DNA of 64,000 bases from Pseudofrankia sp. DC12 (GTDB lineage Bacteria > Actinomycetota > Actinomycetes > Frankiales > Frankiaceae). The stretch is taken from contig NZ_KQ031391.1 in the NCBI RefSeq assembly GCF_000966285.1, positions 5,766,430 through 5,830,429 on the forward strand. The letters run 5' to 3'. Shown here piece by piece: positions 17,404 through 26,065 of the stretch. Below the pieces are notes generated by a model. It was not told the DNA's origin and made no database searches. It worked only from the letters and a program-made list of their open reading frames with translations. A program made the translations under genes and the position numbers. Every line of letters begins with the position of its first letter. The first letter of the stretch is position 1.

Positions 17404-18105
17404 CTAGTCTGCGGAGCGAAAAGCAAAACGCTCCCGGCGCCTCGAACGTACGGCGCCGACCACGCTCGGTGGAAGCCGGTGTCGTGCCGTGTCCCGAGCG
17501 GACGCTATACACCTGGATATGAAGACGTCGCGAGCGGTCGCATGGAGTACTTTCTTCCGCCTGATGACCGAGTACACGGCGTACTTGTCGAGGTCAGCCA
17601 GGCTGAATTCTGTCCCGCGTTTTGCCCTGACCATCACCCCAGGCGACTCGGGCCGATCCGACTCGAGCTCCAGAATTGAGAGATCGCTAAAGATCGTCGA
17701 CATGTCACCAAGATCAAATCTCCAGTAGTCGGCGGGATATCCGTGAAACTGGAACCCGCGGGACCGGGTTGTCAGGAGGAGTTCTGCTCCTGGACGCATC
17801 ACCCTTTTGAGATTCGTCACCGCGCCGCGCCAGTCTCGGACGTGCTCGAGCATTTCGGTCGTAATTACCACATCGAACGAGGATTCGCCGAAGCGGTCCG
17901 CCAGACCGCTAACGTCGCATATGACGTCGACGCCGGGGCCAGGGCTGATATCCACACCGATGTACTCGCTAGGAGAACGGGTCGCAATGATGCCCCGGAC
18001 GGAACCGTTCACATCGTATGATCCGACCTCGAGGATCCGCTTGTGAGACAAGTCAGCTTCGTTACTCCATCGTCGAACAAACTCGACACAACCTTCCGTG
18101 CACAT
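17404..18105 (-). CDS. Class I SAM-dependent methyltransferase (Methyltransf_11 type)
   Basis: 233-residue small-molecule methyltransferase. It has motif I as RILEVGSYDVNGSVRG, motif II acidic YIGVDISPGPGVDVICD, motif IV SFDVVITTEMLEHVRDW and the motif V region VMRPGAELLLTTRSRGFQFHG. It is not of the FkbM type and so makes the fourth methyltransferase activity of the locus. The substrate (a sugar in the same glycan) is inferred from context only. It is divergent from the flippase gene at 18272, with a 166-bp shared upstream region. The sequence has more A/T-ending codons than the flanking core genes. Confidence 0.8.
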   Translation of the reverse strand: MCTEGCVEFVRRWSNEADLSHKRILEVGSYDVNGSVRGIIATRSPSEYIGVDISPGPGVDVICDVSGLADRFGESSFDVVITTEMLEHVRDWRGAVTNLKRVMRPGAELLLTTRSRGFQFHGYPADYWRFDLGDMSTIFSDLSILELESDRPESPGVMVRAKRGTEFSLADLDKYAVYSVIRRKKVLHATARDVFISRCIASARDTARHRLPPSVVGAVRSRRRERFAFRSAD

Positions 18106-18271
18106 TTTTGGTCAACCTCACATTCTTCCTTGTGTGTTGTGATCGTCGCTGTGCCCATCGACCTCGACGCTCGCCATGAGTCCGGAGTGACGAAACGCGG
18201 TCGGGCACCCTTCGGTCGTAGCCACTATTACGCTACTGTGAGCGCATGAGCGGTCGCCCTGCATCGTCGGC

Positions 18272-19738
18272 GTGTCGTTCGATGTCAACACTTTCCGGCG
18301 GATTGGTATGATTGGCCTGGTCTCATGCCTGCGTCAGGTCAGGCTTCGAATCCCGAGTCGCACCGAACGGACGGATGCTCGCATCACGGGAATCCTGGAT
18401 CTGGTGGTTTCTCAAGCGGTTCCGGTTGCGACCGGGGTCATCGTCACGCTCTGTACGGCTGGAATCCTGGGACCGGCCGGCCGTGGCACATTGACCTTTG
18501 TGATGTCAAGTGCAAGTCTGCTCGGAATTCTGGTACAGGCAAGCGTGTACGTCGGTGCGGTGCACGGGCATCGGAAAGGTGATACCGAGTCGCTCCAGTC
18601 CGGTTTGGCGGTTTCAGTGCTGCTGGCCCTGTCCCTGGTTGCTGGCGCGGTGGTAGCTGTGCTTCTCGTGCCGCGTTTCCGAGTCGGCCAGCTTAATCCG
18701 GCCTCAGCCCTGATGGTCTGCGTCGGCGCGGCATTGAGCATCGTCGCTTGGTATCTGATCCGAAGCCTACAGGCCATCGGCGAAAGCCGGGCCTTCCGTG
18801 ACATCACGACGCTGCAGTCGGTTGTCTATCTCGTCGTCGCTGTCAGCGCGGCGGCCCTGTGGCGAAGATCGTCCCCGGTCGTCGCCGTGTGGCTGTTCGC
18901 GCAGTTCCTTCCGATCCCGCTCGCCGCTCGCAGACTGTCGCCCTGGATCTCCTGGCGTCTGTTCCGACGTGGCTGGCGAATCGATCTGCTGAAATCGGCT
19001 CTATCTGCTCATGTTGGGTTCGCCGGACAACAACTGCTGCTTCGAGCCGACCTATTTGTCCTAGGAATTTTCGGTACTGGGGCCGAAGTCGGCTACTATT
19101 CCGTAGCGGTATTCTTGGCGGAGGTCGTCCTGCGGCTCGCCGAGGCCTTCGCGCTCGCTGCGGCAGCGGAGGGAGCAAAGGCGTTTTCTGCCGAGACGCG
19201 TCGCGCCCTAAGAAGGTCCCTCATTCGGAAGTACCTTCGGGTCGCGATCGTCCTCGCGGTTCCTACCGCCGTCACGGCAATCTCGATCCTGCCGTGGGTG
19301 CTTCCGGCCTACAAGCCGTCGGTCCCGCTTGTCCTGCTTCTTCTTCCCGGTGCTGTCGCCTCCGGCGTCGCACGGATCGAGCTGTCGTCGATGACTGCCG
19401 GTGATGAACGGAGAAGGCTCGTTCTGGCGGGCGGAGTTTTTGCCGCTATGAGCCTTGCCTACGTACCCCTGGTGTTGCTGTGGCAAGCACTTGGCGCAGC
19501 CCTCGGATCAACCATCCTGTATAGCATACAATTGTGTTGCTGCGCGCTGTTGGTTCGTGGCGTCGATAGACACACCGCCGGTTGCGCGGCACCTGGGCCG
19601 GTGGACGGTCGGCCGAGTCTGCCCGAGGCAGTGGGGATTCCGGTGAGCAGAAACTCGGCGGCGGCGGGGGCTGGCATCGGCACCCCGCGGGCGGCGTACT
19701 CGCTGCCGGGAGACGACGGACGTGAGGTGTTGCGCTGA
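18272..19738 (+). CDS. Polysaccharide flippase (Wzx/MviN-like, MOP superfamily)
   Basis: 488-residue polytopic membrane protein with about twelve hydrophobic segments. The opening TM helix (ILDLVVSQAVPVATGVIVT) is followed by GILGPAGRGTL, the short A-G-RG motif after helix 1 typical of oligosaccharide flippases, and TM helices continue to about residue 430. The last 55 residues are polar. Expected role: moving an undecaprenyl-PP-linked oligosaccharide across the membrane. It is followed on the same strand by the polymerase candidate. The GTG at 18272 is the longest start; an ATG 36 nt further in is equally possible. Confidence 0.78.
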   Translation: MSFDVNTFRRIGMIGLVSCLRQVRLRIPSRTERTDARITGILDLVVSQAVPVATGVIVTLCTAGILGPAGRGTLTFVMSSASLLGILVQASVYVGAVHGHRKGDTESLQSGLAVSVLLALSLVAGAVVAVLLVPRFRVGQLNPASALMVCVGAALSIVAWYLIRSLQAIGESRAFRDITTLQSVVYLVVAVSAAALWRRSSPVVAVWLFAQFLPIPLAARRLSPWISWRLFRRGWRIDLLKSALSAHVGFAGQQLLLRADLFVLGIFGTGAEVGYYSVAVFLAEVVLRLAEAFALAAAAEGAKAFSAETRRALRRSLIRKYLRVAIVLAVPTAVTAISILPWVLPAYKPSVPLVLLLLPGAVASGVARIELSSMTAGDERRRLVLAGGVFAAMSLAYVPLVLLWQALGAALGSTILYSIQLCCCALLVRGVDRHTAGCAAPGPVDGRPSLPEAVGIPVSRNSAAAGAGIGTPRAAYSLPGDDGREVLR

Positions 19739-19867
19739 TCGACTTCTGCCGTTTGGGCAGGGCGCGGAGAGTCTCAGATGCGCGGGGGTCTGTTTGCCGT
19801 TCTCTCGCCACGCGACGCGGACGGGCCAAGCCACCTTGGGAGCCTTTCCGAGACCGGCTTGTACTGA

Positions 19868-21232
19868 ATGCGAATAATGGTCCGTCCGGCTGCCAATGTA
19901 TCGGCGGCCCGATCTCTCGAACGCAGCCAGTGGTTGATCGATGAGGTGGGGTTTATGTTCAATATATTCGTTCAGGCATGCGGTACCGCGCTGGTGGTTG
20001 GTTTCGGCGCCGTGATGTTGGCCGCTGTGCCCCCGACCTCGACCTGCCGGGGAGTCTTGCAAGCTGCGGCAGCGGGCTACGTAATATATATGGTCATATC
20101 ATGGATATTGTGGATCGGCCCCTCCAGGCTGGTCAGTCCCGACGCGGTCACATACGACAGGATTGCGTCCGAGGTTGCCAACTGGTGGTCGGGAGCATCG
20201 GCATCGCAACCGACGGTCCCGAGCGGAAAAGAACTATTTATCTATATCCTTGCGGTGCTCTACTTGCTGTTTGGTCATGCCCCACTAGCGGGCCTCGCAA
20301 TTAATTCATTGATGTTCTCCTGGGTAATTCTTCTGGTGGGCGATGCCACAGCTAAGTTGGCCGGGCATCGGGCGGCGACTGTGGCATCTCGCCTGGTACT
20401 CCTCCACCCGGCGATGCTGATCTGGGGGACCCAACTGATCCGGGAGCCAGCCGCCTGGCTCTGTATTGCGGCACTATTGAATGTCGGTGTCCGAATCATT
20501 ATCGGGGGGCTCACGAGACGTCGTTGTGTAGCCGTTCTTCTGGCGGGAAGCCTATTCGTGCCGACTCGCGCGACAATCGCAGTTTTTGTTCTGGCTGCTT
20601 TCATCTTTTCGTTGGTCGTGCTGGGCAGCGATCGACTTGTCCGAGGCTCGACGCGCCTACGTGGTATTGGAATGATGCTTGTCTGTGCTGCTCTCGTTGT
20701 GTTTCTGGCGCCGAGGTTCGGCGATCTCAATGTCTTCTCCCAACTCGATCCGTCCTCGATTGTTAACAGGCACAACGAATTGCGGACGACGGCCAGGACG
20801 GGTTTCGGAGGCGAAGTGGACCCAAGTTCAAGTTATGGTGGGATTCTTTCGCAGCTGCCTACGGCGCTTGCCATGGTCCTGTTCGGACCGTTCCCTTGGC
20901 AGTTTCCATCGACCCCTGTTTTCGCGGACGCCGATGCTCTGGCATGGTGGATCACCTGCGGAATGGCCGTTGCGGGGTGGCGTCACATTGGCCGGCCACG
21001 GTGGCTGTTTCTCGTCATGGCAATGACGATGACAATCATAATGGCCGGTACTCTGGCGAATATAGGAATAGTTATTCGGATGCGGGCCCAGCTGGTGGTG
21101 CTGGTGATCCCGCTCGCGGCGGTCGGCTTTACGCGAGCACGGGGTCAGGCCGGGGCGACAAGGCGGCGCGGTTACCTGGAACACCAGTCTCGGCGACCAG
21201 CGGTAGGGCTCCGTCGGGCGGGCGTGACCTAA
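19868..21232 (+). CDS. Polytopic membrane protein, candidate glycan polymerase (Wzy-like)
   Basis: 454-residue membrane protein with about ten hydrophobic helices between residues 28 and 425. There is a large extracytoplasmic-like segment near SRLVSPDAVTYDRIASEV and another near SSIVNRHNELRTTARTGFG. The short motif WGTQLIREPAAWL in the middle resembles a conserved RE motif of uncharacterised EPS-locus membrane proteins thought to be polymerases. There is no clear family match from reading alone, so the polymerase role rests on topology and on its place after the flippase. Codons are strikingly A/T-richer than in the core genes (ATA, AAT, TTT are common), suggesting transfer. A GT-C glycosyltransferase is an alternative. 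Confidence 0.55.
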   Translation: MRIMVRPAANVSAARSLERSQWLIDEVGFMFNIFVQACGTALVVGFGAVMLAAVPPTSTCRGVLQAAAAGYVIYMVISWILWIGPSRLVSPDAVTYDRIASEVANWWSGASASQPTVPSGKELFIYILAVLYLLFGHAPLAGLAINSLMFSWVILLVGDATAKLAGHRAATVASRLVLLHPAMLIWGTQLIREPAAWLCIAALLNVGVRIIIGGLTRRRCVAVLLAGSLFVPTRATIAVFVLAAFIFSLVVLGSDRLVRGSTRLRGIGMMLVCAALVVFLAPRFGDLNVFSQLDPSSIVNRHNELRTTARTGFGGEVDPSSSYGGILSQLPTALAMVLFGPFPWQFPSTPVFADADALAWWITCGMAVAGWRHIGRPRWLFLVMAMTMTIIMAGTLANIGIVIRMRAQLVVLVIPLAAVGFTRARGQAGATRRRGYLEHQSRRPAVGLRRAGVT

Positions 21233-21756
21233 AATCCGCGTGGAGACGGACGACCGAGTGGCCGGGCGACAGCGCACCTGTCCTGCGTGGAGACGCGGCC
21301 CCGCTGGGCCCGGTCTGGTTCGCCCGTGTTCATACGCGAGCGAGAGGAGCAGTCGCGTCCGAGTCCGCTGCGCGGTCGCGGGTTGGGTCCAGGCGAAGGG
21401 CCGACCTCCTCGACAGTGCGCGTCACCGGCCCGGGTGATCATTCAGGTCCCTCGCGGTGGGTGGTGATGTCGGGCTGATGGATGCGGTCCGTGAGGGCTC
21501 GGGGCCGAGTAGCCGGCTGCGTTGCCAAGTGTGATTGGCGCTGCGGCGCCGGCAGCCGATGTGATTGGTTCGCGGGATCCGGACGGTCCGCGGCGCGACG
21601 CGCAGCATGTGCTGTGACGCCAGTCTCGCTGCAGGCACGCCAGACCGTCGAGCCGAGGGCTGCGAACGCGCGGCTCGGGGAACGGCTGGCACGGATCGAG
21701 CACCTACGGTCGCGCGACTGCGTGACTCGTCGAGTCCGCTGTCCAAAGACCGTCTA
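21233..21756. other. Non-coding gap before IS5-type element
   Basis: About 520 bp without a convincing gene. Several short frames exist on both strands, but none shows a recognisable domain, membrane segment or ribosome-binding site. No repeat or hairpin stands out. It may be rearranged DNA next to the insertion sequences. Confidence 0.4.
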
Positions 21757-22731
21757 GGGCCTGTTTGGGAAGTCGGTCAGCGTAGCCATTCGTTGATCGC
21801 TGCGATGGTGACCGTTGCCTCGTAGCGGACGGCGAGTTTTTCATAGCGGGTGGCGACCGCGCGGTGCTGTTTGAGGCGGTTGATCCCGCACTCGACGGCG
21901 TGGCGCTGCTTGTAGGCCTGCTTGTCGAACGTCGGTGGCCGCCCGCCACGCGGCCCGCGGTTGCGGCGGTGGGCGGCCTGGTCGACCTTCTCCGGGATCG
22001 TGCACCGGATCCCACGGCGACGCAGGTGGGCCCGGTTCGCCTTGGAGCTGTAGGCCTTATCCGCGAGCACGCGGTCTGGCGTCGTGCGCGGCCGGCCGGC
22101 ACCGACCCGCGGCACCCGGATCGCAGCGAGGACGGCGGCGAACTGCGGGCTGTCCCCGCGCTGCCCTCCGGTGATCAGCAGTGAGAGCGGACGCTGACCC
22201 TGCTCCACCGCCAGGTGGATCTTCGTAGTGAACCCACCACGAGACCGCCCCAGCCCATGATCAGCCGGTTCGGTCTCTACGCCACCCGGGGACTCCCGTT
22301 GGAGATCCCCTTTTTCGACGCGCCCGCGGCGTGCTGATGAGCGCGGGCCACGGTCGAGTCCACCGACACATCCCAGGTAATCAGCCCCTCGGCGTCGGCC
22401 CGGGCCTGGAGCTCGGTGAGGATCTTCTTCCACGTGCCGTCGCGCTGCCAGTCCCGGAACAACCCGTACACGGTGCGCCAGTGGCCATAACGGTCCGGGA
22501 CATCACGCCACGGCGTCCCGGTCCGCGTCCGCCACCGAATCCCGTCGATCAACTGCCGCCGGGTCCACGTCGGTGGCCTACCCGGCTTCTTCTTCACGTT
22601 CGGCAGCAACGGCTCCAACACAGCCCACTGCGCGTTCGTGAGATCACCCCGAGACACACAACAGATCATCCGAGCCGGATCCCACCGCCCGATCCACAGC
22701 CGGCCAGCACCCGCACTTACCAAACAGGCCC
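21757..22731 (-). mobile_element. IS5-family (IS427-like) insertion sequence, 975 bp, apparently complete
   Basis: Ends are set by a 17-bp terminal inverted repeat: GGGCCTGTTTGGGAAGT at the left and the reverse complement GGGCCTGTTTGGTAAGT at the right (one mismatch). Both ends abut a CTAG context with TA immediately outside each end, which fits the short target duplication of this group. It encodes one DDE transposase in two overlapping frames. It separates the polymerase-candidate gene from the initiating-transferase operon. Confidence 0.85.
21777..22669 (-). CDS. IS5-family DDE transposase, made by -1 frameshift from two frames
   Basis: The N-terminal frame (22669 down to its stop at 22277) begins [20 protein letters not shown] and carries the DUF4096-like part ([20 protein letters not shown]) and the first catalytic Asp in [15 protein letters not shown]. 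The C-terminal frame (to 21777) carries [12 protein letters not shown], the second Asp region [11 protein letters not shown] and the Glu region [24 protein letters not shown]. The two join at G-AAA-AAG near 22312-22306, where a -1 slip passes from one frame to the other; this is the usual arrangement in the group, so the element need not be broken. The stop of the C-terminal frame lies 20 bp from the left end. Confidence 0.82.
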
Positions 22732-22998
22732 TAGGGCCCTGGAGTGATCTGGCCGGCCCGCCCGTGCGTAGACCTGGCTGTCGAGTGGTGCGGCTGCGGC
22801 GGTCCGGCCGGTTCGGTCCGGGGCCGCGTGACGCCCCGGTTCCGCAGTTCGTGGGCACACAGTGAAGATCGCTGACGTGAAGTCGCAGGTAGCGGGCTTG
22901 TCGACCACGGAAATTCGGGCTCGCGGTGCCGAAAGTGTGGTAACACGACTGGTCTGATCGTGGTTGCTCCACCTGGGTCTGTGTGGTTTGGTGTGGGC

Positions 22999-23246
22999 AT
23001 GTACCTGCGGTTCACGCAGCGGCGGAACGCCGACGGGTCGGTCGTGCGCTACGTCGCGCTGGCCCACAACCACCGCGTCGATGGGGCGGTCAAGCCCCAG
23101 GTGCTGATGAACCTGGGCCGGGTCGAGGCGGTCGACGTCGGCGGGCTGCGCCGGTGACGACCGCCCTCAGCCCGACCCAGAAGGCCATCTACCAGGACGT
23201 CTCCATCGCACCACCCGCCCGGGTCACCGCCTTCGACCCCAGCTGA
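22999..23246 (+). pseudogene. Internally deleted IS1634-family transposase remnant
   Basis: The first part (22999-23157) reads MYLRFTQRRNADGSVVRYVA and continues to NLGRVEAVDVGGLRR, the conserved N-terminus of IS1634-type transposases. It then stops. In another frame the next 90 bp read LSPTQKAIYQDVSIAPPARV and then TAFDPS with a stop, which resembles the C-terminal end of the same family. The catalytic core (over 400 residues) is missing. It lies just outside the IS5-type element. Confidence 0.6.
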
Positions 23247-23343
23247 TCACCCCGCAGCAGCCCTGCCAGGGCCGGCCAGGGCGTGGACACACGCCCTCTC
23301 CCGGCCCCAGGGCTCCGGCGTGATCGCGTTCTGACCGGTGTTG

Positions 23344-24578
23344 TCAGGGGAAGCCGTGGAGATCGAGTGCGGCGGTCGGGGTGGTGTGATCGCGGCGGCC
23401 GTGTGGGATGAAGCGGTAGCCGGTCCGCCGCAGCCTGTTGATCACTGCGGAGCGGATCGTGGCGAGGTTCGCTGGGCTGTTGGCGGTGCGCAGGGTGGAG
23501 GCGTCTTCGCCGAAGCTGACGTCCCGGACGTAGTGGACCTTGTTCTCGATGGTCCAGTGCCGGCGGGCGTGGGCGGCGAGGGCCGCGGGGCTGGCGGTCC
23601 GGGCGGGTTGGTCTGTGATCGCGTAGACGGTTTCGCGGCTGGGTTTCTTTCCCTTCGGGCGGCGCCAGCGGGTGATCCGGACCGCCTGGGTGGCGTGCGG
23701 GAAGGCCAGGAACCCGGCGGTGGCTGCCTTCAGGACGCGGGTCTCGTCGCGGCCGTGTCCGTGGTCGCGACAGGTGTCGGCGACCGGGATGTCGGCCCAG
23801 GGCAGCCCGGCGAGCTGGGCGTACAGGGTCGGCTGGTTGCGCTTCACGACCGCGACGTAGTGGGCGTTCTTCTCGGTGACGAGCCAGTCGAGGTTGGCTC
23901 GCACGGTATGCATCGCGTCGAACGTGACCGTCACCCCGGCCAGGTCGAGTCCGGCCAGCAGCGGCTGGAAGGCGCTGGTCTCGTTGCTTTTCTGATCGAC
24001 CTCGACCTGGCCGACGAGCAGCCCGCCCTCGTGGGTCGCGGCCCCGAGCAGGTGCACCCGGGTGCCGTCGGGCCGTCGGGCACCGCGGCTTGTCTTCCCG
24101 TCCACCGCCACCGCCGGCCCCGGCCCCTCCTTCTTCTCAAGGTTCGCGGGTAGTGGCTCGTCACCGAGCAGCGCGGCGGCCAGCGCGTCCCGGTCCAGGC
24201 GGGCCAGCAGCCGTCGTAGCGTCGTCTCGTCCGGCACGAGATACGCCCGGTGAACGGGTCGAACGGCAACCGCAGCCGGCCCAGCTCCGCCGGGCCCGCC
24301 CGCGCGGCCCACTGCCCCACAGCGCACACGGCGTCATGGCCCGCGGCGGTCAGCGCGCACGGCAGCACCGCCAGCAGACACGGCAGCACCGCCAGCAGAC
24401 ACGGCAGCACCGCCAGCAGACACGGCAGCACCGCCAGCAGACACGGCAGCGGGTAGACCCGCCCCCGCGCCGAGCGCGGGTCCGGCACCTTCGCCAGCCG
24501 CTCCCAGATTTCCTCCCGCAACACGCCACCGGCTCCCACCATGCCGGCCGCGGCGCGGGACAATGCCACCACAGGCAC
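23344..24578 (-). pseudogene. ISAs1-family transposase, frameshifted
   Basis: The N-terminal frame contains the DDE_Tnp_1-associated domain (REEIWERLAKVPDPRSARGR ... GHDAVCAVGQWAARAGPAEL ... LPFDPFTG). The rest of the protein continues in a different frame from near 24250 (YLVPDETTLRRLLARLDRDA) and holds the catalytic regions AVAVDGKTSRGARRPDGT, VTFDAMHTVRANLDWLV and HWTIENKVHYVRDVSFGED. The frame change falls at FDPFTGR/YLVPDE, where the protein would otherwise be continuous, so a single indel has split it. The N-terminal domain also carries four copies of PCLLAVL that are not normal for the family. Probably inactive. Confidence 0.75.
24360..24443 (-). repeat. 21-bp tandem repeat, four copies
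   Basis: Four identical head-to-tail copies of a 21-bp unit beginning CGGCAGCACCGCCAGCAGAC, plus a partial fifth (to about 24450). On the minus strand each copy encodes PCLLAVL in the transposase N-terminal frame, so the array keeps that frame. It probably arose by slippage. It has no spacers and is not a CRISPR. Confidence 0.9.
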
Positions 24579-24691
24579 GCCGCACCCCAGACCACGAAGA
24601 CGTCAGACATCTCCGTGATCTACAAGCGGCGTGCCTCTTCCTTTGCCACCGACACGTGCCCCAGCCGTGTCCCCCACGCACCGAAGCCCTG

Positions 24692-25096
24692 ATCACCAGA
24701 CCGAGGGGATCAACCGGTCAAATCGCGAGCACGCCGGAGCCCTGCTCCCGGCCCTACACGTGTTTCCCCAGGTCAAAGCCGTGATCAGCAGATTCGTGTG
24801 ACCACCAACTGCGGAACTCGGGTGACGGTGCCTGGCCGCCGGTCCCTCGCCACTGCGTACAGAGCTGGCGGAAGGTAGGAGATTGATTCACAGAGGGTAA
24901 TCGCTAGTGGCGTGTGCGACCTCTGTTCTCCTGGTTCGTATACCCGGTGCGGCCAGGAATGGCCGCAGGCTTCCATATGCGATCGGTCGGGCTCCGTCGC
25001 GTTTGGCGCGAATCATTCTTGATCGAATGCGCGACACGGCAATCACCCGGCGGCTACTTAGTGTAGTGATGATCTTACCTGAAGTAGATTCTGGGC
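24692..25096. other. Gap upstream of the sugar-transferase operon
   Basis: About 400 bp without a supported gene. It should hold the promoter of the five-gene operon starting at 25097, but no clear -35/-10 pair can be fixed by eye. The stretch 24960-25095 is less GC-rich than the surroundings, which fits a promoter region. Confidence 0.4.
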
Positions 25097-26065
25097 ATGG
25101 GCACTGCGACGCTAGTGAACTCTCGGCAGCGGTCGATCCCTCGTGCGGCCGCGCTGACAGACCCGTCCGCGCGGCCGCCTGTCAGCGAGGCGTGGTCCGT
25201 TGAACAGGTACATCTCGCCGGCATGAAACGGGCGGCCGATGTCGCCGGGGCCCTCGCGGGCCTGGCCTTGACAGCGCCGGTACTGGCGGCCGCCGCCGTC
25301 GCCATCAAGGTGGACGACGGCGGGCCGATGCTGTTCCGCCATGAGCGGGTCGGTGCTGGCGGTGAGCCGTTCACGATGCTCAAGCTACGGACGATGACCG
25401 TCGGGGCTGAGCGCCTGGGGCTGGGCCTGGTTGCTGCGCACGACGATGCGAGAACGACCCGGGTTGGGCGGGTGCTCCGCCGGACCAGCGTTGACGAGTT
25501 GCCACAGTTGGTCAACGTGCTGGCCGGGCAGATGAGCCTCGTCGGACCACGGCCGACGGTCCGAAGCCAGGTAGAGCAATACTCCCACCGCCAGCGGCGC
25601 CGGCTCGCGGTACGACCGGGCCTCGCCGGCTGGGCCCAGGTCAACGGCCGTAACCGGATCTGCTGGGCGCGCCGCATCGAGCTGGACCTGTGGTACATCG
25701 AGAACTGGAGCCTCTGGCTCGATCTGAGGATCATGGCCCGGGCGCTGGTGGCGGCGCTGGCCGGTGCCGGCACGTACGGCGCCGGCGGCGTGACCCAGGA
25801 CTTCGGGAGCTGCGGAGACGGTGACGGGGATTGCCGCTGCGCGCCGTCGGCGGACCTCTCCGGGCACCGGAGCAGACGAGCCGGCTGGGGTCTCCCGCGG
25901 CGCCGCCCGGAGATCGACCGGGGCGACATCGCGCCGTCGCACTTCGTCCCACGTCAGCGCGAAAGTGAGGACGGGCTGAGTCCCGCCCCGGCGAGCCCCG
26001 CATACGCCGACGCCGCCAGCCGGCAGGAGCGGCCGCGGCTGGTGCTGTCGGGGAGCTCGGAATGA
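25097..26065 (+). CDS. Monotopic phosphoglycosyl transferase (PglC/bacterial sugar transferase family)
   Basis: Initiating enzyme that transfers a sugar 1-phosphate to polyprenyl phosphate (PF02397). It lacks the multi-helix N-terminal extension of WbaP and so is of the small PglC type. Motifs: MKRAADVAGALAGLALTAPV (re-entrant membrane helix), FTMLKLRTM, the catalytic Asp-Glu dyad in RRTSVDELPQLVNVL, GQMSLVGPRP, RPGLAGWAQVNGR and ELDLWYIENWSLWLDLRI. The C-terminal 95 residues are unconserved and polar. The conserved part begins at the internal Met at 25223, so the first 42 residues may not be translated. It overlaps the aminotransferase gene by 4 bp (ATGA), showing translational coupling. Confidence 0.88.
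   Translation: MGTATLVNSRQRSIPRAAALTDPSARPPVSEAWSVEQVHLAGMKRAADVAGALAGLALTAPVLAAAAVAIKVDDGGPMLFRHERVGAGGEPFTMLKLRTMTVGAERLGLGLVAAHDDARTTRVGRVLRRTSVDELPQLVNVLAGQMSLVGPRPTVRSQVEQYSHRQRRRLAVRPGLAGWAQVNGRNRICWARRIELDLWYIENWSLWLDLRIMARALVAALAGAGTYGAGGVTQDFGSCGDGDGDCRCAPSADLSGHRSRRAGWGLPRRRPEIDRGDIAPSHFVPRQRESEDGLSPAPASPAYADAASRQERPRLVLSGSSE

Larger units (their letters stand above)
23308..24691 (-). mobile_element. ISAs1-family insertion sequence (degenerate), 1.38 kb
   Basis: The ends are inferred from imperfect inverted repeats: CAGGGCTCCGGCG at the left and the reverse complement of the right end CAGGGCTTCGGTG (two differences in 13). The size fits ISAs1-type elements. No target duplication is evident in the flanks, suggesting an old insertion or later rearrangement. 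It encloses a frameshifted transposase with an internal 21-bp repeat. Confidence 0.65.

Noticed and set aside
22960-23157. Independent small gene
   Set aside because: The sequence matches the start of IS1634-type transposases and then stops, so a remnant is a better explanation.
24360-24443. Possible CRISPR array
   Set aside because: The 21-bp units are contiguous with no spacers and translate in frame within a transposase.
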